Notes under the pieces: model-generated
The model's database searches: none
What the model saw: only the letters and a program-made list of their open reading frames with translations
What the model was told of the DNA's origin: nothing
In this document: positions 41,408 to 53,149 of the stretch, in pieces
Layout of the letters: every line of letters starts with the position of its first letter
Position numbering within the stretch: the first letter of the stretch is position 1
DNA from: Populus alba
Lineage: Eukaryota; Streptophyta; Magnoliopsida; Malpighiales; Salicaceae
DNA: 64,000 nucleotides
NCBI RefSeq assembly: GCF_005239225.2
Contig: NC_133296.1
Coordinates: 13,516,001-13,580,000, forward strand
Reading direction: 5' to 3'
Translations under genes and position numbers: made by a program

Positions 41408-42335
41408 CATAGTTATTAAACCCAGCCCGGGGGTTGACCTAGCCAAGGAGCCGGGTCTCGGGTTTCATGGGTCAACTCGGGTCAACCCGGGAAAATTAAA
41501 AAAAATTAAAGTTTTAATATTTCATATGAAAAAATCCATGTAAATATAGATTATACATATTATAAATAATGAAGTTTAAAATAATATTTAAAAAGTTTTT
41601 TATCCACATTAAAAAGATATTATGTTAAGTTTTTAAGTTGAAGTATTTAAACTAAAAAAGTTTTTTATCCCACATTGAAAAAACATAACTTTTTTCTTTG
41701 GGAACATAGAGTATATATACTAATGGGTTTCAAATCCCACATTAAAAAAAACATAACTTTTTTCATGAGAACATAGAGTATATATATAAAAGGGCTTCAA
41801 ATCCCACATTGAAAAGATACTATGTAATCCTTTTAAGTTGAAGTATTTAAACCAAAAGGTTTTTTATCCCACATTGAAAAAACATAACTTTTTTCATGGG
41901 AACATAGAGTATATATATGAAAGGGCTTCAAATCTCACATTGAAAAGATACTATGTTATCCTTTTAAGTTGAAGTATTTAAACCAAAAGGTTTTTTATCC
42001 CACATTGAAAAAACATGATTTTTTTCCTTGGGAACATAGAGTATATATATTAATGAGTTTCAAATCACACATTGAAAAAATATAATTTTTTTCATGTGAA
42101 CATAAAGTATATATATGAAAGGGCTTCAAACCCCACATTAAAAAGATACTATGTTATCATTTTAAGTTGAAATATTTAAACCAAAATTATTTTTATCCCA
42201 CATTTAAAAAAAAAAAAAAAACCCGGGTCTCGCCCGGGTTTGGCCGAGCTGTTGCCACAGCTGGTGTTTTATTAAACCTGGACCGGTCCAGCTACTGGGT
42301 CGACCTGCCGGGCCGGGCCGGGTTTAATAACACTG
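41408..42335. mobile_element. Non-autonomous hAT-like element with internal repeats
   Basis: A 928-bp element. Its terminal inverted repeats are CATAGTTATTAAACCCAGCCC at the left and the complement of CAGTGTTATTAAACCCGGCCC at the right. Flanking 8-bp direct repeats GTTCAAAG (41400-41407) and GTTCAAAA (42336-42343) match in 7 of 8 bases, as in hAT target duplications; CAGTG-type ends also fit hAT. The ends are GC-rich (CCCGGG, GGTCAACCCGGG). The middle is a degenerate AT-rich array (TTTTTATCCCACATTGAAAA, GGGAACATAGAGTATATATA, GAAGTATTTAAACC) repeated four to five times. It has no transposase ORF. Confidence 0.8.
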
Positions 42336-42703
42336 GTTCAAAATACTCGTCGAAGTATATTTTTATACTGCAGAGGATTGTGGTTTCCATATCTGTTGTG
42401 TATAACTGTGTAGAACTTGTGGCTTCATGGCGCATGCATCTGGTAGTATTGGTTTCTGGTTTCATTGCACCTCGCAACGCTCACGAGACTCGACGTCAGG
42501 AGTTGGAGGTGACGACGCCATTGTTTATACACGAAACCTCCAAGTACAAACTCTAATTTTCGTTGCTGGATTTGGATTGTCCCCTTGAGGGATAGTGAAC
42601 AGGTTAAGGGTATTTTCAGACCAGTTTTTAAACATTAACATCGATTTTTTTGTTTTTTTTTAATTGAATCGCCGTATGAAGATCATCGAAGTCCAGATCA
42701 ATG
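42336..42703. other. Spacer between hAT-like element and TRIM
   Basis: No gene or recognisable repeat beyond the target duplication at its left edge. Confidence 0.4.
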
Positions 42704-42994
42704 TGTTAGAAAATAATATGAATCATATTTTAGGACCTCATCTAATAGCTTAAGTTTTTGGGTTGAATTGATTATTTGACATGGTATCAGAGCCTTGATG
42801 ATCAGGCGGTCACGAGTTCGAATCTTACTATCTCTATTTATTTGATAAAAATTACATATAAGATAATATGGGCCTGTGTAAGTTTTAAGCTCAAAGGACT
42901 TTCACTTGAGGGGGTGTGTTAGAGAATAATATAAATCATATCCTGGGACCTCACCTAATAATTTAAGCTTTTGGGTTAAATTGATTTTTTGACA
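42704..42994 (+). mobile_element. TRIM retrotransposon, copy 1
   Basis: Complete terminal-repeat retrotransposon in miniature, 291 bp. LTRs are 42704-42781 and 42917-42994, each 78 bp, TGTTAGA...TTTGACA. The primer-binding site TGGTATCAGAGC (initiator tRNA-Met) is at 42782-42793, directly after the first LTR. The purine tract TTGAGGGGG lies just before the second LTR. The internal part (about 135 bp) is non-coding. No target duplication is visible. Confidence 0.9.
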
Positions 42995-44369
42995 CGATAA
43001 ATATCAAACCCGAAAGATCACATGGGAGTAAACCTAACTCACTCATTACCAACCGGTTTAAACCTCCAAAACACGAATCTTGGTTCTATAAGCAACTCCC
43101 TGCCTATTATTCTATGACTGCTTGACAGGCTACATTCATGCTTTCTTGTTATAATCTAATCAGTTGATTATTTGCTAAGAACTTTTCTAATCGTGTGATA
43201 TAATACATGCTAATTGTTATTAATATCATGACTCCATTTTCTAATCAAAGTTTCTTGTTCACAGATGAGAGAGAAGGAGGGAGGGAGGGAGGGGGAGGGG
43301 ACACGATCACATGCCATTTTTATTATCAATAGATGCCTGCATGAAGATTGCCTGATTGCAAGGCACTTAATTTCTTGAGGTAAAAGGCTTCAGAAATAAA
43401 TAAATTTAAAAAAAAAAAAAAAAACAGAGAATTCCCTTAACATCTCTGTCTGATAATGATTAGTGCATCCCATAAAGTTGAATTAATAAAAACCAACATA
43501 AATTCGAGGCTCCATGGAAGGTGCCTAGCTAGAAGCTGTTTGTACGTAGATGTGGTAGCTAAGCCAAGTTATTATAGAAAATAAAGAGGACACAGTGCCC
43601 TACATGTGGGTATGGTTTGGGGACAAAGCAAAGAAAACTTATAGCGTGCAAAGCAATTCACATGGTCTGGGACTGACATCATCCCCTTGCTTTTCCTATT
43701 TTAATTGTTTTTTAAAATATATTTTATTTAAAAATATATTATTTTTTTATTATTTAAAAATTATTTTTGACATCAACGCATCAAAATGATCTAAAAATAC
43801 TAAAAAAATATTAATTTAAAATAAAAAAAATTTAAATTTTTTCAAAAATATTTTTGAAACACAAAAAAAAAACAGAGCCGTTCCACAGTTAACTTCTTTA
43901 TTTTTTTGGTTTAATATAATAAGTTAATAAGTTACGTAGGAGATATAAAAATAAATTTTAATGTTAATTTATATATTTTTAAAATAAAAATATAAAGAAC
44001 ATAATCATTTTATCTATGTCTTTTCCGTCCTAGAACAGTATTTGAATTCCGAGTATTTATAACTTGTTAATTTTTTTAAAAATTTCTATATGGTATTATA
44101 GCTTGTTTATTTTTTTTTATTTTTTTTTTTTCCAACCATGCTGTTTGTCTCCATCTCTACTGCCTCCTCCTCCTCAAAATGTCTCAATCTTCCCCTCCTC
44201 CGACTCCTCTCTACCACTAGATTACTCTCAGAATTAACCATGACAATTATTTTCCCTAGAAAGCTCAACTTGTTCCCTACCTGTATGGCCAAAAACTCTA
44301 TGGCTTCGTCGATGGTAGCTCTCCTGCTCCAACATTTTTATTAATGCCCCCACCAGATTTTGTCTATCA
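42995..44369. other. Repeat-rich spacer
   Basis: Contains a GGGA/GGGAGG purine microsatellite (about 43270-43300), poly-A at about 43409-43425 and an AT-rich MITE-like copy at about 43700-43875 (reverse orientation relative to the 57-kb copies: TTTTTGACATCAACGCATCAAAATGATC). No coding gene supported. Confidence 0.5.
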
Positions 44370-44560
44370 TTTTTTTTTTTTAGTTTAACGTGGGTATCCG
44401 GGCCAGCTTCCGTGCACCTCGACTAATCCCACGGGTCCTGAAGTTAACGACCATGTAAGCCTCCAGTGACCATCATATAAGCAACCTAGGGCTCGAACCT
44501 GAGACCACAGAGAGAGCAAACCTCTTGGTCTCAGGCTCTTACCACTAGGCCACCACCTAG
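44370..44560 (-). mobile_element. tRNA-derived SINE, copy 1
   Basis: On the minus strand it starts TAGGTGGTGGCCTAGTGGTAA with an A-box (TGGCCTAGTGG) and a B-box (GGTTCGAGCCC) at the spacing of a tRNA-like promoter. It continues to a GTGCACGGAAGCTGGCCCGGA-type body and ends in poly-A (poly-T on the plus strand at 44370-44381). It looks like a Salicaceae-type SINE; family name not assigned. Confidence 0.85.
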
Positions 44561-44889
44561 ATTTTTATTTGAACAAGATGATGAGTTGATCTTGAACACC
44601 CTTATCTCTTCTTTATCTGCACCTGTTCTTCAACAAATTGTTGGCCTTGAGACCTCTTGTGATGTTTAGATACCACTTTGGAGAAAATATTTTTTATGAT
44701 GTTTAGATATCAATTGAGTATGTTTGAAAACGGGAGGTATCTTCATTCTAGATTATTTTCAAAAAGCTAAAAGCTTTACTTATGTCACTATTAGACATCC
44801 TTTTAGTGATTCTAAAATCACATCATATGTTTTTTCTAGGCTATCCACTGAAATGATTTTTTTTTTATTACCTATTTAATGCATTTTTG
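44561..44889. other. Spacer between SINE and TRIM
   Basis: No gene or recognisable element. Confidence 0.4.
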
Positions 44890-45186
44890 TGTTAAAAAAT
44901 TATATAAATTATATCTTGAAGTCTCATCTAATAGTTTAAACTTTTGATTTGAATTAGTTTTTTTGACATGGTATCAGAGTTTTATTGACTAAACGGTCAC
45001 AAGTTCGAATCTCACCACTCTCATTCTATTTGATAAAAATTAAACACAAGATAATGTGAGTCAATGCACATTTCTAGCTAGCTCAAAGTACTCTCATTTG
45101 AGGGGATATGTTAGTGAATTGTATAAATCATAACTTGATGCTTTGCATAACAATTTAATTTTTTAGATTGAATTGGATGTTTGACA
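44890..45186 (+). mobile_element. TRIM retrotransposon, copy 2
   Basis: Same family as copy 1 but more diverged. LTRs at 44890-44968 and 45109-45186 (79 and 78 bp). Primer-binding site TGGTATCAGAG at 44969-44979 and purine tract TTTGAGGGGATA before the second LTR. Internal GGTCACAAGTTCGAATCTCACCA matches copy 1. No target duplication found. Confidence 0.88.
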
Positions 45187-46049
45187 ATTTAGAGCTCTAT
45201 ACCTTTCATAAGCTCTATGGTAATTTGATCATAGATGACTTATGTTTGGAAAAGGTTGTTATTTCATCTGACATGCATCAACATCTCTTCTATTAATATG
45301 GTTTGGGACTGACATCATCCCCTTACTTTCCCTCTTCTTTCAATAGCTTAGTTAAATACAAACATAAAAATTTAGTGAAAACAGGCTTCACTCTTTTTAT
45401 TGTTACGGACAAGGTCTTTTCCACTACCGCCTATCTTATCAAAATATAGCCATCTTCCATCACCAAAATAAGTGCCTTTTTAAGCTGCTTTACAAACAAA
45501 ATCTAGTTATAATTTTCTAAAAACACTTAGTTGTGCTTGTTGTCCTCATCTTCAAACCTTATAATAATAATAATAAAAAAGATAATTTTTTTTTTCCTCT
45601 CACTGACTTCTTGGTTATAGAACAAACACAAAGGTTATAAATGTTTAGACCCTTCCACTAGTTTAATTTTGATTTGTACTAATGTTTTTTTAGATGAATA
45701 GTTCGACTCCCATAGTCAAAACCTTTATCGATAAATTCTAAAGACCCTCAAATGGCCATGGCCACACCTTCTTCAAAACCAACTATAATTTTTACTCCTA
45801 ATCCAATGCATTCTCAAGTGTCTTAAATTGCCATGTTTTTTAAACATAAAAAGATTTGTAGATGATATTGTAGCTTTCAACCTATTATACTTCTCACCAC
45901 AACACCAGCTCTTACAACTTCAAAACACTTATAAAGCCTATACTTTTAGCAATGCAGTCAAATTAATTCTTGGAATAACGTCAAGCCATTAATGAACAAT
46001 TCATAACTCTTATGCAAAATAGCACATTGACTATAGTCCTTTCAATTTC
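45187..46049. other. Spacer, possibly worn copia pol
   Basis: Short Phe/Lys/Asn-rich reading stretches with no firm match. The end may belong to the degraded copia element that becomes recognisable from 46070. Confidence 0.35.
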
Positions 46050-47060
46050 TAAGATGAATATAGTCAGTTACAAATAGGCATTGAAAATAAAAATATTAGG
46101 TAAATAGATCACTTGAGAGATGCAAACTCGTCTTGTGGCCAAAGGATACCACTAACAAGATATCCTTGATTATGATGAAACTTATAGCCTAGTTGTCAAG
46201 CCCATTACAATTCCTCTCATTATTTTTATTGCTATTTTATCAAATTGGATTATTCATCAATTAGATGTTAAGAATGCCTTTCTACATGGCATTATTGAAG
46301 AAGACATCTTCATGACTCAATCTTCAAGGTTCAAACATTTATCTTTCCCTAACCATGTTTATCACTTGAAGAAATCCCTATATGGCCTGAAGTAATCCTC
46401 ACAAGCATAATAATCTTAATTTAGCTCTAAACATTTTTGAATTAGGCTTTATAGGCTCCAAATATGATACTTCATTATTTATTTATAACCATTGGTCAAT
46501 TCAAGTTTATATCCGTATATACGTTGATAATATTGTTATAACCAGACAAATTAAATATTCATTACCCAACTTATCAATACTATTCAACCCATTTTTGCAC
46601 TTAAAGACCTTGGGCCATTGCATTATTTTCTTGGAGTAAAAGCTTGCTTCACCTCAAATGGGTTATATCTATCCCAACAAAGTTATATTTAGGAACTTCT
46701 TTAAAAAGCAAATGCAAAGCCCATCTCATCTTCCATGGTATTTACCACCGATCTCTTCTAAAATCATAGTGATCCATTTTCTGATTCTTCCATATACAAA
46801 AGTATAGTTGGTTCCCTCCAATACCTAAGCTTTACCAAGCCATATTTTCCTTTTGCAATAAGCAAAGTATGTCAATTCATGTACGAGTCGACTAATTCTC
46901 ACTAGAGTGTTGTCAAAAGAATTCTTAGGTATCTTCAACTCACTCCTCACCATGGCTTTCTTCTTTAATGGTATACGTCTCGTCATCTTCAAACTTTCTT
47001 AGACTTCTACTCGGTCGATTGTCCTGATGATCACAACTTCGTCATCAATTACTATTTTTT
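46050..47060 (+). mobile_element. Copia reverse-transcriptase relic
   Basis: Decayed copia pol in shifting frames. Recognisable: LVAKGYH and DYDETYSLVVKPITIPLI, then HQLDVKNAFLHGIIEEDIFM (an RVT_2 hallmark), VYHLKKSLYGLK-stop-SSQA, VDNIVIT (from the YVDDI motif), and at the end a worn QFM-PT, RILRYL-like stretch. Several stops (for example at SLYGLK-stop) and frameshifts. No LTRs located. It is a different lineage from the element at 1-4154. Confidence 0.85.
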
Positions 47061-48930
47061 TTTAAATCAAGTATTATTTCATAAAACTCTCGCAAGTAAA
47101 AGACTTTCTCCCATTCAAGCACTAAAGAAAAATATGAGACCATTACCAACACCATTGCTAATTAAATTTTGGTCTAGTTACTCCCAAGTGAACTTAGTCT
47201 CAAGCTGCCTCAAATTTCAACTCTTTGGTGTGACAATATCAATACAACATATCTCACAACCAATAATTTTTTCACTCAAACAAAACATATCTCCATCAAT
47301 TATTATTGAGGTGTTTTAAGACAAAACATTGGTTGAAAACTGAGTTTTTTTTATTTAAAAAGTTAGAAACTTGACTTACCAGCCAACTGAGCTAACAATA
47401 GATGAACCGGATATGACACATCATCTATTGCTATCCTTTGTATTTTTTTTTTTTTAGTTTTTTTTTTCTCTTTTTTTGGATTTACATTTAAATACACTAT
47501 AAAAAACTTAATATTATATTTTAATTATCATTCAGTCTTTCCATGTTTCTAAAATAATATAATAGATTTTTATGGGAATTTATTTTTCTTTTTTAATTAG
47601 TATGTACCTAATATATGAAAAGCAATGCATAAATATTAAATTAAAAAAAATTATATTTTCACATTTTTAATTTTAATATATATAATTTTTTTGTAATTTT
47701 ATCACATTTATCATTTATGTTTTTGTCTTCAATCATATATATAAAAAAATTATTTTATTTTATTTTTAATACCATGATGGATTTTTTTTTTAGAAAATAG
47801 TGCTTATAATTTTAAAAATATGTTTTTGTTAAAACAATTGAGAGATGGATCAATAAGAAATGGAGTTTACATTGGAGAAATATTATTTTTTTTTCTTCTC
47901 ATTTCTCATTTAGAATGATGAAATTTTGTTTTAGCAGAGTATAAATTATTATTTTGATTAAAAAAAATATTTACATCTATCTAATTAGATGAAAATAATC
48001 AAATATATCTACAAGACACAAGAACAAATATATATGTTAACCTACATAAAATTATTGTTTTATTTTATTAAATACATGTTATAATTTTACATCATCTTAA
48101 ATTATAAAAAAACATCATCTTAAATTATTTTTTAAATCAAACTATAATTTTACATATCATTTACATTCGCTTTGAACTTCCAGGCAATGCCTGGGTTGCT
48201 TTTTTGTCATTTGTCAAGAAAAGATAACTAGAAAATGAATGAGCCATTGATTGGAGTTGTTTATCTTCAAAGGGTAAATGGTAATTTTCTTTTTTTTTTA
48301 ATGATGTTAAAATAATGAGACTATTATTGTAAGGGTAAGGGTACCCTTCTGAGGGAGGGTCACTAAGGGCACGTGGTCACTGATTCCGCTACCTATTAAA
48401 CAACTAGCGACTTTTAAGTAATACCGTTGAGACACAACACAAACACAACCTCCTCACAGCTGTTGATAGTTGTCCGATCTTCCCCCCCATGTGACCCCAC
48501 TGCATGCCCCTCTCCCGCAGAGAGAAATTAAGTTTTCTTTCTAATAATATATACTTTCATGGGAACACATGAGATCAAGAGATTGGCCTTTTAATGTTGG
48601 TGTTCTTCTTCTTCTTCTTGTCGTGTCTTTCTTCCCCCCTTTTCCTTGCCCTCTCTCCAGCATCACATTGTTCTGTTTAATTTTATAGTCTTGTTAATCA
48701 TCATCACCATCATCATCACGGCAACAACTTGTTGAACATTGCTGGCGGATCGATGGTTTTTATATGAACATATACGTGTATGTATATGTCAGTTTGTAAG
48801 AGATTGTTTTTGAAGTTTCTCTTGATCTTTCTTTGATCGTCTGTTTTTGTTTTTCTTCTTCTCTGAATTGTGTCATTTGGGATTGTTCGTCATATTGCTG
48901 TTGTGATTACATATTAAAATACAATACCAA
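47061..48930. other. AT-rich intergenic and bZIP promoter
   Basis: 47340-48170 is extremely AT-rich with no coding signal. From 48300 composition changes; 48590-48930 contains CTTCTT runs and TCATCACCATCATCATCA and is the probable leader/promoter of the bZIP gene. Confidence 0.5.
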
Positions 48931-51702
48931 ATGGCACAATTACCTCCGAAAATACCAAACAATATGACACCGAGTTGGCCTGATTTCTCTCATAAGAAGT
49001 CATCTTCCATTTGTATCATGGGGACATCGCCGCCCCACGATGCTAATGCGGTCATTCCTACCGTTACCGCTAACACCACCGCTACTGTCGCATCGCAAAA
49101 CCCTTCGTGGATTGATGAATTCCTCGACTTCTCGCTGACGAGACGTGGGACGCACCGGAGGTCGGTGAGTGACTCCATTGCATTCCTAGAAGAAGCACCG
49201 ACAATGCTAGAGGAATGTCGTTCCACGGGTGCACCGGGATTGGGGTCACGACATAACAGTAGCAGTGACTTTGACAGATTTGATGATGAACAGTTTATGT
49301 CCATGTTTAACGATGATATCTCAAATGCTGTGGCAGCTCCTAATTCAAGCTCCACACCTTCTTCGCCGTCTGATCATAACAGCATCAATGACGAGAAAGA
49401 AGCTACGCTGTCTGAGCAACATCAACAGCAGAAAGTGAGGAATGAGAATGATGAAGGGCAAAGTCTATCTGAATGGGAGACACCAAGTACCGTCCCAAGC
49501 GCAACCAATTCTGCTACTACTTCTAATGAAAAGAAAATCGATCCCAAGAGAGTTAAGAGGTAAGCATAAACATAATAACAAAAGGTGATTTTTTTCATTT
49601 TCGGAACACAACGATATTCTGTATTTTTTTTTTTTATTAATTAAGTTAGCAAACGTGAATTGTTCAAACCCTCCTTCTGATCTGCAATTTAATGCATTTC
49701 TGTGATAATTTTGTGTATTTTAAGCTTTACTTTTAGTTGGTTCATCCACTGAAAGAATCCCAAGCCATAAATATTACTACTAACATGCAATCTTGTTGCA
49801 TTAATGTCTGTGTCAGTTAATTTAGGTATTTTTTTTTTTATATATAAATCAAGATGTCTGGGCCAGCTTGCGTGCACCACAACTAATCTCTGGACTCACT
49901 GAACATCCTGCAAGCCCAGTGAGCATGTAAGGCACCGCGGGGATGACAGGCGTATACAAGTGGGGCTTGAACCTTGGTATGGAGGAAGGGAACAAGTCTC
50001 TTCAACCACTAGGTCACAACCTCATGTGTTAATTTAGGTATCTTTAACATGAAAAGAAAAGGTCATCTCAAAAGTTCTAAATTAGGATAGGAAGGACTCA
50101 AGGATTAGCTTGAGAAGAAATTATTTTCGGCCACTAGATAGTTTTAGAGAAAGAAAAAAACTAGTGCTCCTAGAGTTATATACGTGTGTATATACTAGAC
50201 AATAATAATGTTAATTTAGAGCCTTTATGAGAAATCATGCTCTGGTAATTAACTTAATTTGAGCGATTACACAATTTAATTATTATTTTTTTCGCTTTAT
50301 CAGAATCCTGGCAAACAGACAATCTGCTCAAAGATCACGAGTGAGGAAACTGCAGTACATATCTGAGCTTGAACGCAGTGTAACATCATTGCAAGTATGT
50401 AGTTTTCATTTATCCCTTTAATTGTCTCTTACAACTCTTCATAATTATTTAGCTAATTATTCTGTATGGTTTGAATTCTGTGCTTAATGAAGGCTGAAGT
50501 CTCTGTGTTATCACCAAGGGTTGCGTATCTAGACCATCAAAGGTTGCTTCTAAATGTTGACAACAGTGCTCTTAAGCAAAGAATCGCTGCACTGTCTCAA
50601 GATAAGATTTTCAAAGATGGTAATTAATCTCTTATACTTATCCTTAATCTCATCTTGATCAGGATACAAAATACTTTAGCAATAGTTTCAGTCCTACGTG
50701 CACAGGTTAATTATAGTGATCAGCTAGCTATATATATCTTGAGTGAGCTATAATAATCCATTTCATAATTAAAGCAACTGTTAATGCATGTTCACAAATA
50801 TTATTCAACTCCATTATTTAATACATAGCATGTGAATCGATCCCCTTTTGTTCTATATAGTATTAAGGAATCAAATTATAATATATGATCAATTCTTAAG
50901 ATTTCAGAAGTGGGATTTATAGTTGTTTAATAAGTTTTGTTCAATTTTCTCTGGGGGGACCAGAATTGAAATGGAAACTAAATGCAACAGCTACACATTA
51001 AATAAGATGATATTTTCATCATCATCATGCTATTATAGACAAGACAAATTCTTATACTATATCTATTGAAATTCTCTCAGTACTTGATCCACTGATAGTT
51101 AATCTGCGCACAAGTAGCTAGCTAGCTAGCCTTGAATAAAATGCATCTCGTGGTAGGTTGCCCAGTTCATTTATTTTACAAGATAAATGTATGGTTGAAT
51201 GGCTCTTCTGGAGGGTGGAGAGACTTAATTCACAAGGGACAGCCAAGCCAATTTTAAGTCCTTAACTGCTATATATAAATTTCTTAATCCACAGGTACTG
51301 TTAATCGATCTCACATGGGTTACCAAGGCAGTACAGTTTCAGAAAGGAAATGAAAAATCCCATTTAAGTGAACCCAAATTGTAATAGATCCGGCTACAAT
51401 CATGAGTTTTCGCGGTGATTTTCTATAATGTGACTGGTTTGGTCTCCACTAACCTTGCATATGCAACAATGTTTCTTGCTTGCCATGCTCAAATGCATTG
51501 AATGTTTTGAATTTGGAGCACTCAAGCTTGATGGTCACAATATATGTTTAATACTGGATTGACCAGACTAGCTAATTGATTTGGAACAAATGCAGCTCAT
51601 CAAGAAGCATTGAGGAAGGAAATAGAGAGACTGAGGCACGTTTATCAGCAACAAAACCTAAAGATGGATAAAACGAACAGCAGCATCAACCAGAACAAAT
51701 GA
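48931..51702 (+). CDS. Group E bZIP transcription factor, bZIP34/61-like
   Basis: Four exons: 48931-49559, 50304-50394, 50493-50619, 51596-51702. Product 317 aa. The N-terminal MAQLPPKIPNNMTPSWPDF and the RRGTHRRSVSDSIAFLE and FDRFDDEQFMSMFNDD boxes are typical of bZIP34/bZIP61. The basic region KRILANRQSAQRSRVRK holds the N-X7-R signature. The leucine zipper follows (LQYISELERSVTSLQAEVSVL) and includes the group E proline (SPRVAYLDHQRLLL). Family knowledge: this proline hinders homodimers so members pair with other bZIPs, and bZIP34 acts in pollen wall and lipid metabolism. Intron 1 carries a SINE inside a perfect 14-bp duplication. Start chosen at the conserved MAQLPPKIP. Confidence 0.95.
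49816..50041 (-). mobile_element. tRNA-derived SINE, copy 2, with 14-bp target duplication
   Basis: Element 49830-50027 flanked by perfect direct repeats GTTAATTTAGGTAT at 49816-49829 and 50028-50041. The minus strand begins CATGAGGTTGTGACCTAGTGG with an A-box (TGACCTAGTGG) and a B-box (GGTTCAAGCCC), then GTGCACGCAAGCTGGCCCAGA and a poly-A tail (plus-strand T run 49830-49839). It sits in intron 1 of the bZIP gene, antisense to it. It belongs to the same general family as copy 1. Confidence 0.93.
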
Positions 51703-53149
51703 CCCCACAACTCCTACAACCGAAAAAGAACGGCAGCTTCTTCGACTGTAGCTCCTCTCAAGTGATTGTTTCAAGAACGTTAATAGTGAAAAGTAAATCC
51801 TCTTTATCATGGGACAACAGGAAAATGGTACAAAGTGACATGATTTCATTATCTGACTAGTCCCTACAAAACAATGAAGAAAATTTTGGAGCATCTTAAG
51901 CATCCAAAAATTTTTCTTGGATGCTTAATTAAGTGGGATAGGAATATTTTGGTGTTTGAAAGCAAAGGTAGGTAGAGTTCATTACTCACTTGACCATGCT
52001 CGGAAAATTTACTGGGAAAAGATAGTAACAAACATTTTGAAGAGCTGGAGCTAAGATTTGGATCTCTCCCGGTGCTGCTGCCAACTAAGCTGTGCATTCA
52101 CGTGCAGTGTTCACATCTTGCAGGGACCCCTCAAGATTTGCATGATTGGATGGCTAGCAGAGAAAATCATGTGCATCTGTGATTTAAAAGAGCCCAAAGA
52201 ACAAAAAGAAAAAAGAAGAAGTAGCTGTCAGATAAAAAGAAAAAAAATATTATTTTTCTTGCTTTAACTGCTTAGGAGGAGGGTTACTATGGCTGGTGAT
52301 GATGATTCTTTTTCATATTAAATGTTGTTTATTCTTTTTATAAGTCATGTTGGAAGGCAAAGTATGATGGTTTATGGGTCTGAAAGAAGGAAGGGTGGGC
52401 TGTCAGGGAAGTGTTTTTTGATACTTACTTTGATGTCAGAATTTTTTTTCTTTTTCAATGTCATCTTTGTTGTAATAATTTTTATTTTTCAAATTATTAC
52501 TAAAAAAACTGAATATATATATATATATCCCAATTGTATATAGTAAAATTCGTAAAAAGTTGTGCAATATTGTATGTGATGGATGGTTTGATCGTGGATC
52601 CATTCTGAAGTTTACATCAACATTTATCAGACATGAAAAATAATTATCAGCATTGTCGGATTTCCATATACGAGATCGCACTTGAACCATAAATGCTTGG
52701 AAATAATTTTCTGACAATAGGAATACAAGTTCCAGTTTTTACTGGCTTTCCCATTAATTCTCAGGTCCTGCTGCTACCCCTCCCCTTGCTTTGGAGCTGA
52801 GAATAAGAGTGTTTGGACAGAAGATAGATGATTCAGATTTAAGTGTATCACAAAATGGTTTGAGATGAATCCTTCTTGGAAACTTATGACCTATATTGTA
52901 TTTTAAACAAGTCTTCAGTAATCTTAACAGCTGGGGTTTTCCAGACTTCACAGTTTACATGTTAAAAGAGACATTGGTGGCATGCCCTTGTTCATGTGTG
53001 GCTGGATCTTGCTGCGTTTCCTTACTGTTGTCCAGATCAATCATTCTGTGGCAGCTGGATCAGGTTGCTGCTGCTGTGGCTGCTCTACCTGTGGCTGATG
53101 CTGCTGGTCCTGGTGGTTCGTCTGCTGCTGCTTCTTCCGGGGTTGTTCT
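51703..53149. other. 3' flank of bZIP gene and spacer
   Basis: 51703-52270 is the probable 3' untranslated region and flank. 52500-52530 has a (TA)n run. 52750-53149 is the sequence downstream of the glutamate-receptor relic, with Ala/Ser/Gly-rich reading frames from GCTGCT repeats that look non-coding. Confidence 0.45.

Noticed and set aside
41408..42335. CRISPR-like or satellite array
   Set aside because: Repeats are degenerate, unequally spaced and enclosed by transposon inverted ends in a plant genome.
44480..44545. Possible tRNA gene (A-box and B-box)
   Set aside because: The boxes belong to a SINE with a poly-A tail; no acceptor stem or anticodon loop can be folded.
48931..49563. bZIP gene ending at the first-exon stop
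   Set aside because: The stop is intronic; splicing at 49559/50304 restores the basic region and zipper.
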